The position numbers and the translations under genes are program-made. From the NCBI GenBank assembly GCA_946407055.1, contig CAMJMP010000001.1:1-64000 (forward strand): DNA of 64,000 nucleotides, read 5' to 3'. Source of the stretch: an uncultured Mycoplasmatota bacterium. GTDB lineage: Bacteria > Bacillota_I > Bacilli_A > RF39 > UBA660. Numbering within the stretch: position 1 is the stretch's first letter; every line of letters begins with the position of its first letter. Positions 24,140-32,748 of this stretch are shown here, piece by piece. The notes beneath the pieces were generated by a model. The model saw only the letters and a program-made list of their open reading frames with translations, had not been told where the DNA came from and did no database searches.

Positions 24140-24739
24140 ATGAAACATATTATTATTGTTGATTGTCAAGAGGATTTTTGCAATCCAGAAGGTGCACTTT
24201 ATGTAAAAGGTGCTGAAGTAGCAGTTGAGAACATTAAAAAGTATCTTGAATCATTAAAAGATGAAAAGGATACTGTAAATGTTATATTTACAGTGGATTG
24301 GCATCCTCTTACTCATTGTTCTTTTAAAGAGAATGGTGGTCAGTGGCCTGTTCATTGTGTTAAATATACAAAAGGTTCTAATATTGTAGAACCTTTGATA
24401 AAAGCAGCATATTCAATACAGAAATATCCTGAAATCATCAAGAAGGGTTCTGATGAAAACAAGGAAGAATATGGAGCATTTGCACACTTTATCAATGAAT
24501 TTTTATCTAATGGTGAAGTTGAATTCAAAGTAAACGGTGATAATTTTGATTATATAAGTTTCTATAGAGAAGACGATGAATTTATCATTTGTGGTGTAGC
24601 AGGTGATTATTGTGTTTATGAAACATATAAGAATCTTAAATGTATTGGTATGAATATAACTCCATATTATGATGGTATCGCTTTCATTGGTGAGAAATTT
24701 GATTTTGAAAAGCAATTTGAACTTGAATCTGAAGAATAA
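24140..24739 (+). CDS. pncA: nicotinamidase (isochorismatase fold)
   Basis: 199 residues. Catalytic triad Asp8 (IVDCQEDF), Lys101/102 (IIKKG) and Cys158 (GVAGDYCV). Metal site D53, H55, H59 in TVDWHPLTH. Converts nicotinamide to nicotinate in NAD salvage. A phage could use it to rebuild NAD after host NADase defence, or simply to support metabolism. It is directly fused in reading order to a Nudix gene. Confidence 0.92.
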   Translation: MKHIIIVDCQEDFCNPEGALYVKGAEVAVENIKKYLESLKDEKDTVNVIFTVDWHPLTHCSFKENGGQWPVHCVKYTKGSNIVEPLIKAAYSIQKYPEIIKKGSDENKEEYGAFAHFINEFLSNGEVEFKVNGDNFDYISFYREDDEFIICGVAGDYCVYETYKNLKCIGMNITPYYDGIAFIGEKFDFEKQFELESEE

Positions 24740-25323
24740 TGAAAAATCAACCTTGTTATGATATAGAAGGCAATCCAATAGGATGGCTTTCTCGTTCTGT
24801 TTGTGTAGTAACTCTTATTGTTGCTAAAGTAAAAGGTAAATACTATGTTCTTGCATCACAAAGAGGTAAAGGAACTCCAGATCCAGAATTTGTTGGATCT
24901 TGGAACTTATGTTGTGGTTATCTTGATTATAATGAAACATTAAGACACGCTGCAACTCGTGAATTATTTGAAGAAACAGGTGTTATTGTTAAACCTGATA
25001 ATTTAGTATTTTATAAAATCAATGATGATCCTTTTGGCGATAAACGTCAAAATATAACATTTAGATATTTCTATTTGTTAAAACGTGATTATCTTCCTAC
25101 TACAACTAATTCTTATAGTGAAACAGATGAAGTTGAAAAAATTGAATGGATTCCTATTGAAAAGATTAATAACTTTAAATGGGCATTTAATCATAAGGAA
25201 TTGGTTAATGAAATGCTAGATTATTATATATTTAAAAATAATCTTTCTTTATGGCAACGCATAAGTACAAAGGTAAAGAATATGAAATCCAAACTGGTAA
25301 AAAAGGTGGTCAGTTCTTTGTAG
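24739..25323 (+). CDS. Nudix hydrolase
   Basis: 194 residues. A perfect Nudix box runs from G60 to V82 (GX5EX7REUXEEXGU; key residues E66, R74, E75, E78, E79). Substrate unknown; ADP-ribose, NADH or a modified NTP are plausible, the first two supported by the adjacent nicotinamidase. The last 24 residues are basic (KNMKSKLVKK) and overlap the next gene by 73 nt in another frame. The start shares its A with the previous stop. Confidence 0.92.
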   Translation: MKNQPCYDIEGNPIGWLSRSVCVVTLIVAKVKGKYYVLASQRGKGTPDPEFVGSWNLCCGYLDYNETLRHAATRELFEETGVIVKPDNLVFYKINDDPFGDKRQNITFRYFYLLKRDYLPTTTNSYSETDEVEKIEWIPIEKINNFKWAFNHKELVNEMLDYYIFKNNLSLWQRISTKVKNMKSKLVKKVVSSL

Positions 25324-25595
25324 ATGATGAAGGCAAAAAGCATTATCTAAAATCAGCTACACCTACAGTTAAAAAGAAAAAGAAGTCTACAGAAGCTATT
25401 AAAAAAGAAGAAGAATTTAAGGACTTCTTAAAAAGATACATTTGTTATTATAGGAAAGTAGATGATAATGGAGAAATAATTGATGATTTCAAAGAATGGA
25501 CTGATGCTAATTCGTATGATGAAGCACAAAGACATTTTGAAAATGAATATCGTCATGATCCAAGTATTAAAATCGACTTAATAATGAGAGAATGA
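25251..25595 (+). CDS. hypothetical protein with GGQFFVDDEGKKHYL motif
   Basis: 114 residues. The N-terminal YEIQTGKKGGQFFVDDEGKK segment is like the short basic adaptor domain (RGGxYYIxxGKKxY) found in large viruses and phages. A lysine run and a charged helix (FLKRYICYYRKVDDNG) follow. Begins inside the Nudix gene with a 73-nt overlap, unusually long here. Function unknown. Confidence 0.75.
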   Translation: MATHKYKGKEYEIQTGKKGGQFFVDDEGKKHYLKSATPTVKKKKKSTEAIKKEEEFKDFLKRYICYYRKVDDNGEIIDDFKEWTDANSYDEAQRHFENEYRHDPSIKIDLIMRE

Positions 25596-25696
25596 ATACA
25601 TTCGCTTGTATACTATTTATTATGTTAATAATCGGATTCCTTGGGTTCGGTTATTATTTAATTGATAAATCAAATGAAAATTTACCTAATTCATAA
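25592..25696 (+). CDS. single-helix membrane peptide
   Basis: 34 residues. One hydrophobic helix (CILFIMLIIGFLGFGYYLI) and a short polar tail. ATG in an ATGA overlap. Small, but supported by composition and junction. Confidence 0.55.
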   Translation: MNTFACILFIMLIIGFLGFGYYLIDKSNENLPNS

Positions 25697-25922
25697 TTTT
25701 GATGATATTCCATCTGAAGTACTTGAATATGAACCTATCATTATTAATGAGGGTAATTTCAAGGAAAAGAAAGATGCATATAAAATTAAAGGTAGATTTG
25801 CTGCAAGAAAAACTCCTTTTATTGGTATTATCGATGATGATAATAACCTAATAAAAGGATTTTATTCTGAAGCTAGTAGTAATGTTTTTAAAGATTTCTT
25901 AGAATATGAGAAACAGAAATGA
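25674..25922 (+). CDS. hypothetical protein, possible thioredoxin-like fold
   Basis: 82 residues from ATG 25674. The pattern KIYLIHNF, central charged helix, then ARKTPFIGIIDDDNNLIKGF resembles the cis-Pro strand of thioredoxin folds, but no CxxC is present. Tentative; function unknown. Confidence 0.65.
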   Translation: MKIYLIHNFDDIPSEVLEYEPIIINEGNFKEKKDAYKIKGRFAARKTPFIGIIDDDNNLIKGFYSEASSNVFKDFLEYEKQK

Positions 25923-26337
25923 GAAAATCCCAGGAATTACAAGCCTTCCGAAAAACATTTATGAACTTCTTAAACTTAAACTAACACCTGAAAACGAACT
26001 TGAAAATTTAGTTAAAGATCCAAAATTAATTGAAGGAATTAAAAATTCTAAATCTGGTTGGATTAAGATTAAGAAAATTTCTAATAATATTGGATATTTA
26101 TTTACAAATGAATCAGTATCTGGTTGGTTTGCAATATTAACAAAAGGAATGTCTTTACACTTGGGAGATGATTCACAGTTCTATTATACTTCTAACATTG
26201 TAGATATAGATTGGGATAAGAAACTATTTTTAACATTAAATTCTATTTATTCATTTGAAATAACAGAATATGATGCTAAAGATATGATAGATGCTATTGA
26301 AGAACTATTCTCATCAAACGAAAATGCTGAAAGTTAA
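25906..26337 (+). CDS. hypothetical protein
   Basis: 143 residues. The C-terminal half is beta-rich ([24 protein letters not shown]) and ends in an acidic helix. No known motif. Overlaps both neighbours by 14-17 nt. Confidence 0.75.
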   Translation: MRNRNEKIPGITSLPKNIYELLKLKLTPENELENLVKDPKLIEGIKNSKSGWIKIKKISNNIGYLFTNESVSGWFAILTKGMSLHLGDDSQFYYTSNIVDIDWDKKLFLTLNSIYSFEITEYDAKDMIDAIEELFSSNENAES

Positions 26338-26761
26338 TATAATTAATAAATCTAATTACGATCTTCCTAAATATGCTACTCCACAAAGTGCAGGTATGGA
26401 TCTTCGTGCAAACATTGAAGAAGATTTAATATTATTTCCTCGTGAAAGAAAACTTGTTTCTACAGGATTATATATACAACTTCCTGTTGGTTATGAAGCA
26501 CAAATAAGACCTCGTAGTGGACTTGCACTAAAATATGGAATTACTGTACTTAATTCTCCTGGCACTATAGACGCTGATTATCGTGGAGAAATCATGGTAT
26601 TGCTTATTAATCAAGGTGATGCTGCTTATACAATAGTTCCTGGAGAGCGTATTGCCCAAATGGTCATTGCTAAGCATGAACAAGTCGAATGGATTATTGC
26701 TGGAAGTTTAGATGAAACAGAACGTGGTGAAGGTGGATTTGGACACACTAAAAAGGATTAA
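26324..26761 (+). CDS. dut: dUTP diphosphatase
   Basis: 145 residues from ATG 26324. All five dUTPase motifs are present: AGMDL (23-27), RPRSG (62-66), [10 protein letters not shown] (80-89), the INQG/PGERIAQ region, and RGEGGFGHT (134-142). Hydrolyses dUTP to dUMP, lowering uracil in DNA and feeding ThyX. Normal trimeric-type length. Confidence 0.96.
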   Translation: MLKVNIINKSNYDLPKYATPQSAGMDLRANIEEDLILFPRERKLVSTGLYIQLPVGYEAQIRPRSGLALKYGITVLNSPGTIDADYRGEIMVLLINQGDAAYTIVPGERIAQMVIAKHEQVEWIIAGSLDETERGEGGFGHTKKD

Positions 26762-26763
26762 AT

Positions 26764-27072
26764 ATGGAAGAAATAAAGTTATGGGCAATTAGAGCTAAAG
26801 CACCAGTTGCAAGTGATGCAAGTTTACTTTTCGGTGCATATTCTAAAACTAATCCTGAAAAATCAGATTGGTTCAATGGTGATATAATAGAGGAAATCTG
26901 TTGTGATTTATATGATAGTTTTGGAAATTTAGTAGAAGATATATACGAGGACGAAGATGAGGACGATAGATTCGATATATTTATGCAAGATGTTTCATTT
27001 GAAATATATCCCGCAGAGGATGAAAGTGGAATGTCCGAAATAATCTATGATGAAAGGTCTGAAGAGGATTAA
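26764..27072 (+). CDS. acidic hypothetical protein
   Basis: 102 residues; a strand-rich start (IKLWAIRAKAPVASDA) and a very acidic second half (VEDIYEDEDEDDRFDIF). No family recognised. Two nt after dut. Confidence 0.75.
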   Translation: MEEIKLWAIRAKAPVASDASLLFGAYSKTNPEKSDWFNGDIIEEICCDLYDSFGNLVEDIYEDEDEDDRFDIFMQDVSFEIYPAEDESGMSEIIYDERSEED

Positions 27073-27484
27073 AAAGTATATTCATTTTGGATACTTATAT
27101 TTAAAATATAGAGGATTCAAAAAGAATAAACAAAGAATGTCACGATGTGAAGCTATGATTAAATCGTTTCTTTCACATAGTGACGTTCTGTTTAAATCTC
27201 AATATCATATAAAACTCCCACGTGGTATTAGAAAAACTAACAATGCTTATATAGATTTTATGGTTTTTAAAGATAATAAGAGAATTGCAATTGAATATAA
27301 TGGTGAACAACATTATAAATTCTCTAATTATTTTCATAAAACATATGACAAGTATTTAGAACAGCGTAAACGTGATATTGCTGTTATGGATTGGTGTAAT
27401 AAACGTAATATTACGTTTTTAGAAATACCTTATACTTGGACAGATGACGAAATTATTTCTAAAATTAAAGAAGTCATTGAATGA
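27047..27484 (+). CDS. VSR/EDxHD-type endonuclease
   Basis: 145 residues with a restriction-like core: QYHIKLP, then YIDFMVF (Asp), then IAIEYNGEQHY (Glu and His), and a conserved WCNKRNITFLEIPYTW. This is the arrangement of very-short-patch-repair and related phage-borne homing endonucleases. It may nick or cut DNA, in repair or as a free-standing homing enzyme. It sits next to DNA ligase. Start ATG 27047 or 27050. Confidence 0.8.
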   Translation: MMKGLKRIKKYIHFGYLYLKYRGFKKNKQRMSRCEAMIKSFLSHSDVLFKSQYHIKLPRGIRKTNNAYIDFMVFKDNKRIAIEYNGEQHYKFSNYFHKTYDKYLEQRKRDIAVMDWCNKRNITFLEIPYTWTDDEIISKIKEVIE

Positions 27485-28665
27485 ATACACTTATTACTAA
27501 AGACGCTAAAGGTAAAATTAGAGTTGCTGAATTTGAAAAAACCCTATTGGATGATGGAAGTTATTTAATTACAAGAGTAACATATCAATATGGAGGAAAA
27601 CGAACTCAGCAACCAGACATTATAATTTCTGAAGGAAAAGCTAAGAGAACTGTTAGTGAACAGGCTGAACTTAAATTTAATTCTTTAATTAAAGAAAAAC
27701 TTGATAAAGGATATAAACCAATTGATAATCCTATTGATACTTATACTTCTGAAGAATTAAATAGTATAGTAGGAGAAATTGTAACTGACTCTAACGGTTT
27801 TGCTAAACATATGTTAGCTAAACAAGCTGATAAAGTTTCCGATAGAACAATTAATAAACCTGAATTTTGGTATGCTAGTCGTAAAATAGATGGTGTACGT
27901 TGTTCATTCTATTGGAAAGACGGAGAAATTCATACAGCATCTCGTGGAGGTGGTCATTATGATTATTCTACTTATCAATTAAGAACTAATCCAGAATTTA
28001 TTGAGTTCTTTAAAAATAATCCAAATATTATACTTGATGGAGAACTTTACAAACATGGAAAATCTTTACAACAAATTTCGGGAGCTGCACGAATGGAGAA
28101 AACTGCTGATGGTTGCGACTGGCTCGAATATTACATTTATGATGTCATGGAACCAAAACCTTTCTCCGAGCGACTTCAAACACTCAATAGAATCAGCCTC
28201 GAACTCAATTTGGGATTTGATCCAAACAGGGTCTGGTCCGATAACGATTTACGCGTACAAATGGTTCCGCAAGAAAAGGTTTCTGGCAAAGAGAATATTA
28301 TCGCGCTCCATGATAAATATGTTGCAGAAGGTTGGGAAGGATGTGTTGTTCGAGATCCTAAAGGATTATATAAGAATGGTGGACGTGGATCTGAAATGAT
28401 TAAGTTCAAAATGTATCAAGATGCAGAGTTTGAAATCACAGGTATATCTGAAGGACTTAGAGATGAAGATATGTGTTTTACATTAAAAACTGCTGATGGA
28501 ATTGAATTTAAAGCTAAGCCAATGGGTTCTCGTGAACTTAAAGACCAATATCGTAAAGACCTCGATGAACTTATAGGTAAAATGGCTACTGTTAAATTCT
28601 TCTATTATAGTGATGATGGAACACCATTACAACCTGTATTAAAAGCAATTAGAGACTATGAGTAA
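27481..28665 (+). CDS. lig: ATP-dependent DNA ligase
   Basis: 394 residues. The adenylated Lys is K135 in SRKIDGVR. Other motifs: III GELYKHG, IV EGCVVRD, V MIKFKMYQD. A C-terminal OB-fold follows (about 325-394). The N-terminal 60 residues (DGSYLITRVTYQYGGKRT) look WGR-like. Seals nicks during phage replication and recombination. A roughly 230-nt segment (28085-28315) has more C-ending codons than the rest. Confidence 0.94.
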   Translation: MNTLITKDAKGKIRVAEFEKTLLDDGSYLITRVTYQYGGKRTQQPDIIISEGKAKRTVSEQAELKFNSLIKEKLDKGYKPIDNPIDTYTSEELNSIVGEIVTDSNGFAKHMLAKQADKVSDRTINKPEFWYASRKIDGVRCSFYWKDGEIHTASRGGGHYDYSTYQLRTNPEFIEFFKNNPNIILDGELYKHGKSLQQISGAARMEKTADGCDWLEYYIYDVMEPKPFSERLQTLNRISLELNLGFDPNRVWSDNDLRVQMVPQEKVSGKENIIALHDKYVAEGWEGCVVRDPKGLYKNGGRGSEMIKFKMYQDAEFEITGISEGLRDEDMCFTLKTADGIEFKAKPMGSRELKDQYRKDLDELIGKMATVKFFYYSDDGTPLQPVLKAIRDYE

Positions 28666-28864
28666 ATATCAAGTTGAAGTACATCATATAATACATAGTT
28701 ATGATTACTATGAAATAGAAGCAGAATCTCCAAAAGAAGCTCGTGATAAAGTAAATGACGGTGATGGTGAATATATGTTTTCAAATACAGAACCAGATTG
28801 GGGAGACGCCACAGAAGCGTATGTTACAGGTGTTTTTAATGAAGAAGGAGACCAAGTTTTATGA
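28658..28864 (+). CDS. small DpnD/PcfM-like protein
   Basis: 68 residues with the strand-then-ESPKEARDKVNDGDG pattern shared by four other small proteins in the window. Overlaps ligase by 8 nt. Function unknown. Confidence 0.75.
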   Translation: MSKYQVEVHHIIHSYDYYEIEAESPKEARDKVNDGDGEYMFSNTEPDWGDATEAYVTGVFNEEGDQVL

Positions 28865-29256
28865 TCGATGAAATTGAATTTTTAAAGCCTTATAAAGAAC
28901 GTCTTTCTAATTTGAGAGAAGATCTTAAAAAAGAAGTCCAACAACTAATAGATGAAAAGAAAATAAATTATGAACAAGCTATTAGAATATTTGAAGATTC
29001 CAAACTATTTGAAATAGAAGGTTTTATAATGACTAATAGAATTTTTGATGTATACACTGATTACATTAGTGGGTCTTGGGTTAATAGATGTGAAACAATT
29101 TATTTTTCACAAATTAGTGATTGGATAAATGAAGATTATGAAGGTTGTATAACAGAAATATGTAAAGAAAAAGGTGTTACTAAAGAAGATCTTCAGAAAG
29201 AAATATATGACACAATCATAAGTGATAATATTATTGGATTTATATACGATTGGTAA
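28861..29256 (+). CDS. hypothetical protein
   Basis: 131 residues, helical and charged, with a central beta segment (YTDYISGSWVNRCETIYFSQISDW). ATGA overlap. No family recognised. Confidence 0.75.
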   Translation: MIDEIEFLKPYKERLSNLREDLKKEVQQLIDEKKINYEQAIRIFEDSKLFEIEGFIMTNRIFDVYTDYISGSWVNRCETIYFSQISDWINEDYEGCITEICKEKGVTKEDLQKEIYDTIISDNIIGFIYDW

Positions 29257-29260
29257 AATT

Positions 29261-29473
29261 ATGAAATATCAAATTTTATTTAATGCTACTGATAAAGTAA
29301 TAAACCTTATGACCGCTACAGTTGATGCTGATTCTGTAAGAGAAGCAGAAAGTAAATTTTATTGTGGCGATTACTATAATGAAAGAATAATAAAGGAAGT
29401 AGATAGGGAACCAGAAGATGAAGATGATCTTATTTCTATAACTGATTGTAGAGGTAAAACTGTTGAAATGTAA
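29261..29473 (+). CDS. small DpnD/PcfM-like protein
   Basis: 70 residues from ATG 29261. Pattern KYQILFNATDKVINLMTATVDADS then REAESKFYCGDY, the same family as the genes at 22187, 28658 and 30429. Function unknown. Confidence 0.75.
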   Translation: MKYQILFNATDKVINLMTATVDADSVREAESKFYCGDYYNERIIKEVDREPEDEDDLISITDCRGKTVEM

Positions 29474-29484
29474 TTTTATTTACA

Positions 29485-29760
29485 ATGGAACTAAAAGAAA
29501 TAAATGAAATTACAACTAAGGCTATTGAAACTTATGGTCAAGAACCTCAAATTTGGATGACTATAGAAGAAATGTCTGAATTAGGTAATGCTCTTGCTAA
29601 ATATCGTAGAGATAGAGTAACCAAATCAGATATTTGTGAAGAAATAGCTGATGTTTTAATCATGTGTATTCAAATGTCTAAAATATTTGGAGAAGATTGT
29701 GTTAAACAAATGTTTGAAGACAAATTAATAAGATTAAAAGAAAGACTCGGTTATGTATAA
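29485..29760 (+). CDS. MazG-like nucleotide pyrophosphohydrolase
   Basis: 91 residues, all-alpha. ExxE metal motif in IEEMSELGNALAKY and a second EEIADVLIMCIQM. These are the hallmarks of the MazG-like NTP-PPase fold, here as one short domain. It may clear aberrant or alarmone-type nucleotides (phage MazG can affect ppGpp signalling), as part of the nucleotide-metabolism cluster. Confidence 0.88.
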   Translation: MELKEINEITTKAIETYGQEPQIWMTIEEMSELGNALAKYRRDRVTKSDICEEIADVLIMCIQMSKIFGEDCVKQMFEDKLIRLKERLGYV

Positions 29761-30094
29761 ATATTTATTTATAATTGAAATCTATCCAGATGATTATATC
29801 GATATAGATCGTTACGCTTTAGCTCTTGACTTGAATCCTAATGCTAATTGGGCACTTGAAGATGAAGCTCAAACTAAAGTTGAAGAAAACAAATCTTTAT
29901 TTGAAAAATTACGTAAAGATTATGTTGCTAAACATTGGGAAGATTATAGAGAATATGCTATAGAAAATAAATTCTTTAATAATACATTAATAAATGATTT
30001 TATTAAAACAATATCTGTTTATGCAACTCTCGTAAATCCTAATGATAACGAAATGATAGATACTTATAATAATTTACCTCAAATTGAAGTTTAA
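29753..30094 (+). CDS. hypothetical protein, tandem paralog 1
   Basis: 113 residues. Begins YLFIIEIYPDD and ends ATLVNPNDNEMIDTYNNLPQ, matching the beginning and end of the next gene, so the pair arose by duplication. Acidic, cytoplasmic, unknown function. Confidence 0.75.
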   Translation: MYKYLFIIEIYPDDYIDIDRYALALDLNPNANWALEDEAQTKVEENKSLFEKLRKDYVAKHWEDYREYAIENKFFNNTLINDFIKTISVYATLVNPNDNEMIDTYNNLPQIEV

Positions 30095-30426
30095 TGGAAG
30101 AGCATTTATTCTTAATCGAAGTTTATTCTGATGATAGAGAAGTTGATTCTTATGCACTAAAAACAAATTTAACATTAAATTCTAAAAATCCAGAAGAGGA
30201 AGTTGAGGATTTAATTTTAAGTAGTGATGTTTGGTATAGATTATATGATCTATATGTAGGTAGTTGGGGATCTGATAATTTAGCTGAAGGATGTTCTGAA
30301 GATGATGATTTTCCTGAATATGACAAAGAATGGGAAGCTTTGATTGGACCTCATGCGACTTTAGTTGATAAGAACGATAAAGCAATGGTAGATTATTTAA
30401 ACAAACTAACACAAATTAAGTTATAA
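30094..30426 (+). CDS. hypothetical protein, tandem paralog 2
   Basis: 110 residues with HLFLIEVYSDD at the start and ATLVDKNDKAMVDYLNKL at the end, as in the upstream paralog. The middle has diverged (a Gly/Ser/Asp-rich loop). Starts on the last base of its paralog. Confidence 0.75.
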   Translation: MEEHLFLIEVYSDDREVDSYALKTNLTLNSKNPEEEVEDLILSSDVWYRLYDLYVGSWGSDNLAEGCSEDDDFPEYDKEWEALIGPHATLVDKNDKAMVDYLNKLTQIKL

Positions 30427-30428
30427 TT

Positions 30429-30620
30429 ATGTTATACGAAGTAAGTGTAGAAACAAGAGGTGAATGGGTAGAGAAAACTAGCTATTTAGTAGAAGCTGAA
30501 AGTGAAGAAGAAGCTTTGGATAAATACTATAACGGAGATGTAGATGAAACAGATAGCCACCGTGACGAGTGGGAAAATTGGACATCTGAACCTGACGTTG
30601 TAGCGTGTGAAAACGAATAA
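30429..30620 (+). CDS. small DpnD/PcfM-like protein
   Basis: 63 residues; YEVSVETRG ... TSYLVEAESEEEALDKYYNGD is a clear match to the DpnD/PcfM-like pattern. The acidic C-terminus ends directly at the sigma-factor start. Confidence 0.78.
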   Translation: MLYEVSVETRGEWVEKTSYLVEAESEEEALDKYYNGDVDETDSHRDEWENWTSEPDVVACENE

Positions 30621-31543
30621 TGAAACCATTTAAAATAACTCAGTCTATTACTAATAAAGATGATATATCTATTAAAAATTATTTTAGAGATATATCTAAA
30701 ATACCTTTATTAACGAAAGAAGAAGAGTTAGAATTAGGTTATATAATTCAAAATAACCTTAAGAAATTAAATAATTCAGAAGAATTATCTTTACAAGAAA
30801 AACGATTAACTGAAATAGAAATTAATAAAGCAGTTAATAAACTTGTAAGTGCTAATTTAAAATTTGTTATTTCTGTAGCAAAACAGTATTGTAATCAAGG
30901 TTTACCTTTCATTGATTTAGTAAATGAAGGTAATCTTGGTATGATACAAGCAGCTAAAAAGTTCGATCCTAATAAAGGATATAAATTTATAAGTTATGCA
31001 GTATGGTGGATTAGACAATTCATAATGCAAGCGATAGCTTTAAAAAGTAGAACTATTAAAACACCTGTAAATCAATCTGCTTCTTTATCTAAACTTAATA
31101 ACGCAGTTAATAAGTTCGAACAATTAAATGGAATTAAACCTTCTTATGAAGAATTATCTAAATTAACAGGAATATCGGTTGAAAAAATAAACAAGATTTA
31201 TAGTTATAATTCAAGCTGTATTTCTGTTGATACTCCATTTACTACAGAAGAAGACTCTGGTTGTTTACTTGATGTTGTTAGAAATCCAAATTGTGAAGAT
31301 TCTGATAAAAATCTAATGGATTCTTCTTTAAAACAAGATATAAATAGAGTTTTAGATAAGTTATCTCCTCGCGAAAAAGTAATATTACAAATGTTTTTCG
31401 GAATAGATTGTGATGCAATGCAGTTAGATCAAATAGCTCCTAAGTTCGGAGTTACATCAGAGAGAATAAGACAGATTAAAGATAAAGCAATAGAACAGAT
31501 TATTGTAAAATATAAATCTATCTTAAAAACATATATTATATGA
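30620..31543 (+). CDS. sigma-70-family RNA polymerase sigma factor, host-like
   Basis: 307 residues. The start KITQSITNKDDISIKNYFRDI is like the Bacteroidota housekeeping sigma (KITKSITNRxxxSLxxYLxxI). It has regions 1.2, 2 (LPFIDLVNEGNLGMIQAAKKFD; YAVWWIRQFIMQA), 3 and 4, with the HTH FGVTSERIRQIKDKAIEQI. It probably redirects host RNA polymerase to phage promoters, such as the TTTG/TAnnTTTG ones seen here. Full length, with no truncation. Confidence 0.95.
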   Translation: MKPFKITQSITNKDDISIKNYFRDISKIPLLTKEEELELGYIIQNNLKKLNNSEELSLQEKRLTEIEINKAVNKLVSANLKFVISVAKQYCNQGLPFIDLVNEGNLGMIQAAKKFDPNKGYKFISYAVWWIRQFIMQAIALKSRTIKTPVNQSASLSKLNNAVNKFEQLNGIKPSYEELSKLTGISVEKINKIYSYNSSCISVDTPFTTEEDSGCLLDVVRNPNCEDSDKNLMDSSLKQDINRVLDKLSPREKVILQMFFGIDCDAMQLDQIAPKFGVTSERIRQIKDKAIEQIIVKYKSILKTYII

Positions 31544-31779
31544 GTGATAATGTAAATCATCCTTCACATTATGCATCTGGTAGTATTGAATGTATTGATG
31601 CTATGATTGCTGCATATGGTTTAAAAGCAGTAATGGATTTTTGTAAATGTAATGCTTTTAAATATCAATGGAGATTTGAAAATAAAAACGGAGAAGAAGA
31701 TCTCAAGAAAGCTCAATGGTATCAAAATAAATATATTGAACTTAAACATATTGAACTTAAAGAAACTGCGTTGAAATGA
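31540..31779 (+). CDS. DUF3310 protein
   Basis: 79 residues. NHPSHYASGSIECIDAM and the later helix with NAFKYQWRFENKNG...DLKKAQWY are the DUF3310 signature. The family is common next to nucleotide-metabolism genes of phages, with an uncertain role. Overlaps the sigma factor and polymerase genes by 4 nt. Confidence 0.9.
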   Translation: MSDNVNHPSHYASGSIECIDAMIAAYGLKAVMDFCKCNAFKYQWRFENKNGEEDLKKAQWYQNKYIELKHIELKETALK

Positions 31780-32748
31780 TATTAGAAGTATACGATTTAG
31801 AATGTTTAGCTAATGTTTTTACGTATACAGGTTATGCTCCAAAAACTAAAGAATGGTTTCAATTTGTAATTTGTAATTGGCGAAATGACTATGATAAATT
31901 AATTGAGCATTTAAAAAGAGACAAACTTATTATGGTAGGATTTAATAACGAGAGTTATGATTATCCATTATTACATCATGTGATTAAACATTATGACGAA
32001 TACAAAAAATTAAGTGGAAATATTGTTGCTCAAAAATTATATAATAAATCTCAAGAAATAATAAATCAACAATTCAGTGCAATTGCTGATAAGAATAAAT
32101 TTATTCCTCAAATTGATTTGTTTAGAATATGGCATTATAATAATGCTGCACGTTCTACCTCATTGAAGGATCTTGAGATTTGTATGAGAATGGAAAATGT
32201 GGAAGAAATGCCTATACACCATACTCATTGGTGTAAACCAGGTGACGAAATATGTATTTTGGATTACAATAAAAACGATGTTTGGGCAACTTATTTATTT
32301 TTAAATGTAACTTTAGGTCGAACTGATTATTCAATCTATAAAGGAAAGAATAAAATTGAACTTAGAGAGAAAATTAATAAAAAATTCAATGTTAATGTTA
32401 TAAACATGGGTGACGTTCCTATGGGAGAGGAATTAATGCTTACTTTGTATTCAAGAAAAGTAGGTATTCCAAAGTACGTTATCAAACAACGTGGAGGAAC
32501 TCACCGTTCTACAATAAACTTAAAAGATTGTATTCCATATTGGTGTAAAATTGAATCTCCAGAGTTTAAAAACTTTTTAAATCAAATTCAAAATAAAACA
32601 ATTAGAGGAGTTAAAGGAGAATTTCAATATTCTGTAATATTCCATAATTATAAATTTGATTTTGGTCTTGGAGGAAGTCATGGATGTTGTGAACCTAAAG
32701 TATGGGAATCCAATAAAGATTGGGTAATTGTAGACTATGATGTTGGAT
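31776..32748 (+). CDS. family B DNA polymerase, exon 1 (exonuclease and N-terminal part)
   Basis: The first 324 codons plus one base. The 3'-5' exonuclease motifs are intact: ExoI YDLECL, ExoII FNNESYDYPLL, ExoIII LDYNKNDVWA. The exon ends inside polymerase motif A, right after VDYDVG. Exon 2 (33115-34070) completes the protein to 642 residues. Unspliced, the frame reads a few intron codons and stops at 32765. It replicates the phage genome with the primase and helicase above. Confidence 0.9.

Noticed and set aside
28001..28399. A 132-codon open frame inside the ligase gene on the same strand
   Set aside because: Its composition is that of a shifted reading of the ligase, which has all its motifs. 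The openness comes from the altered codon use of the same segment.
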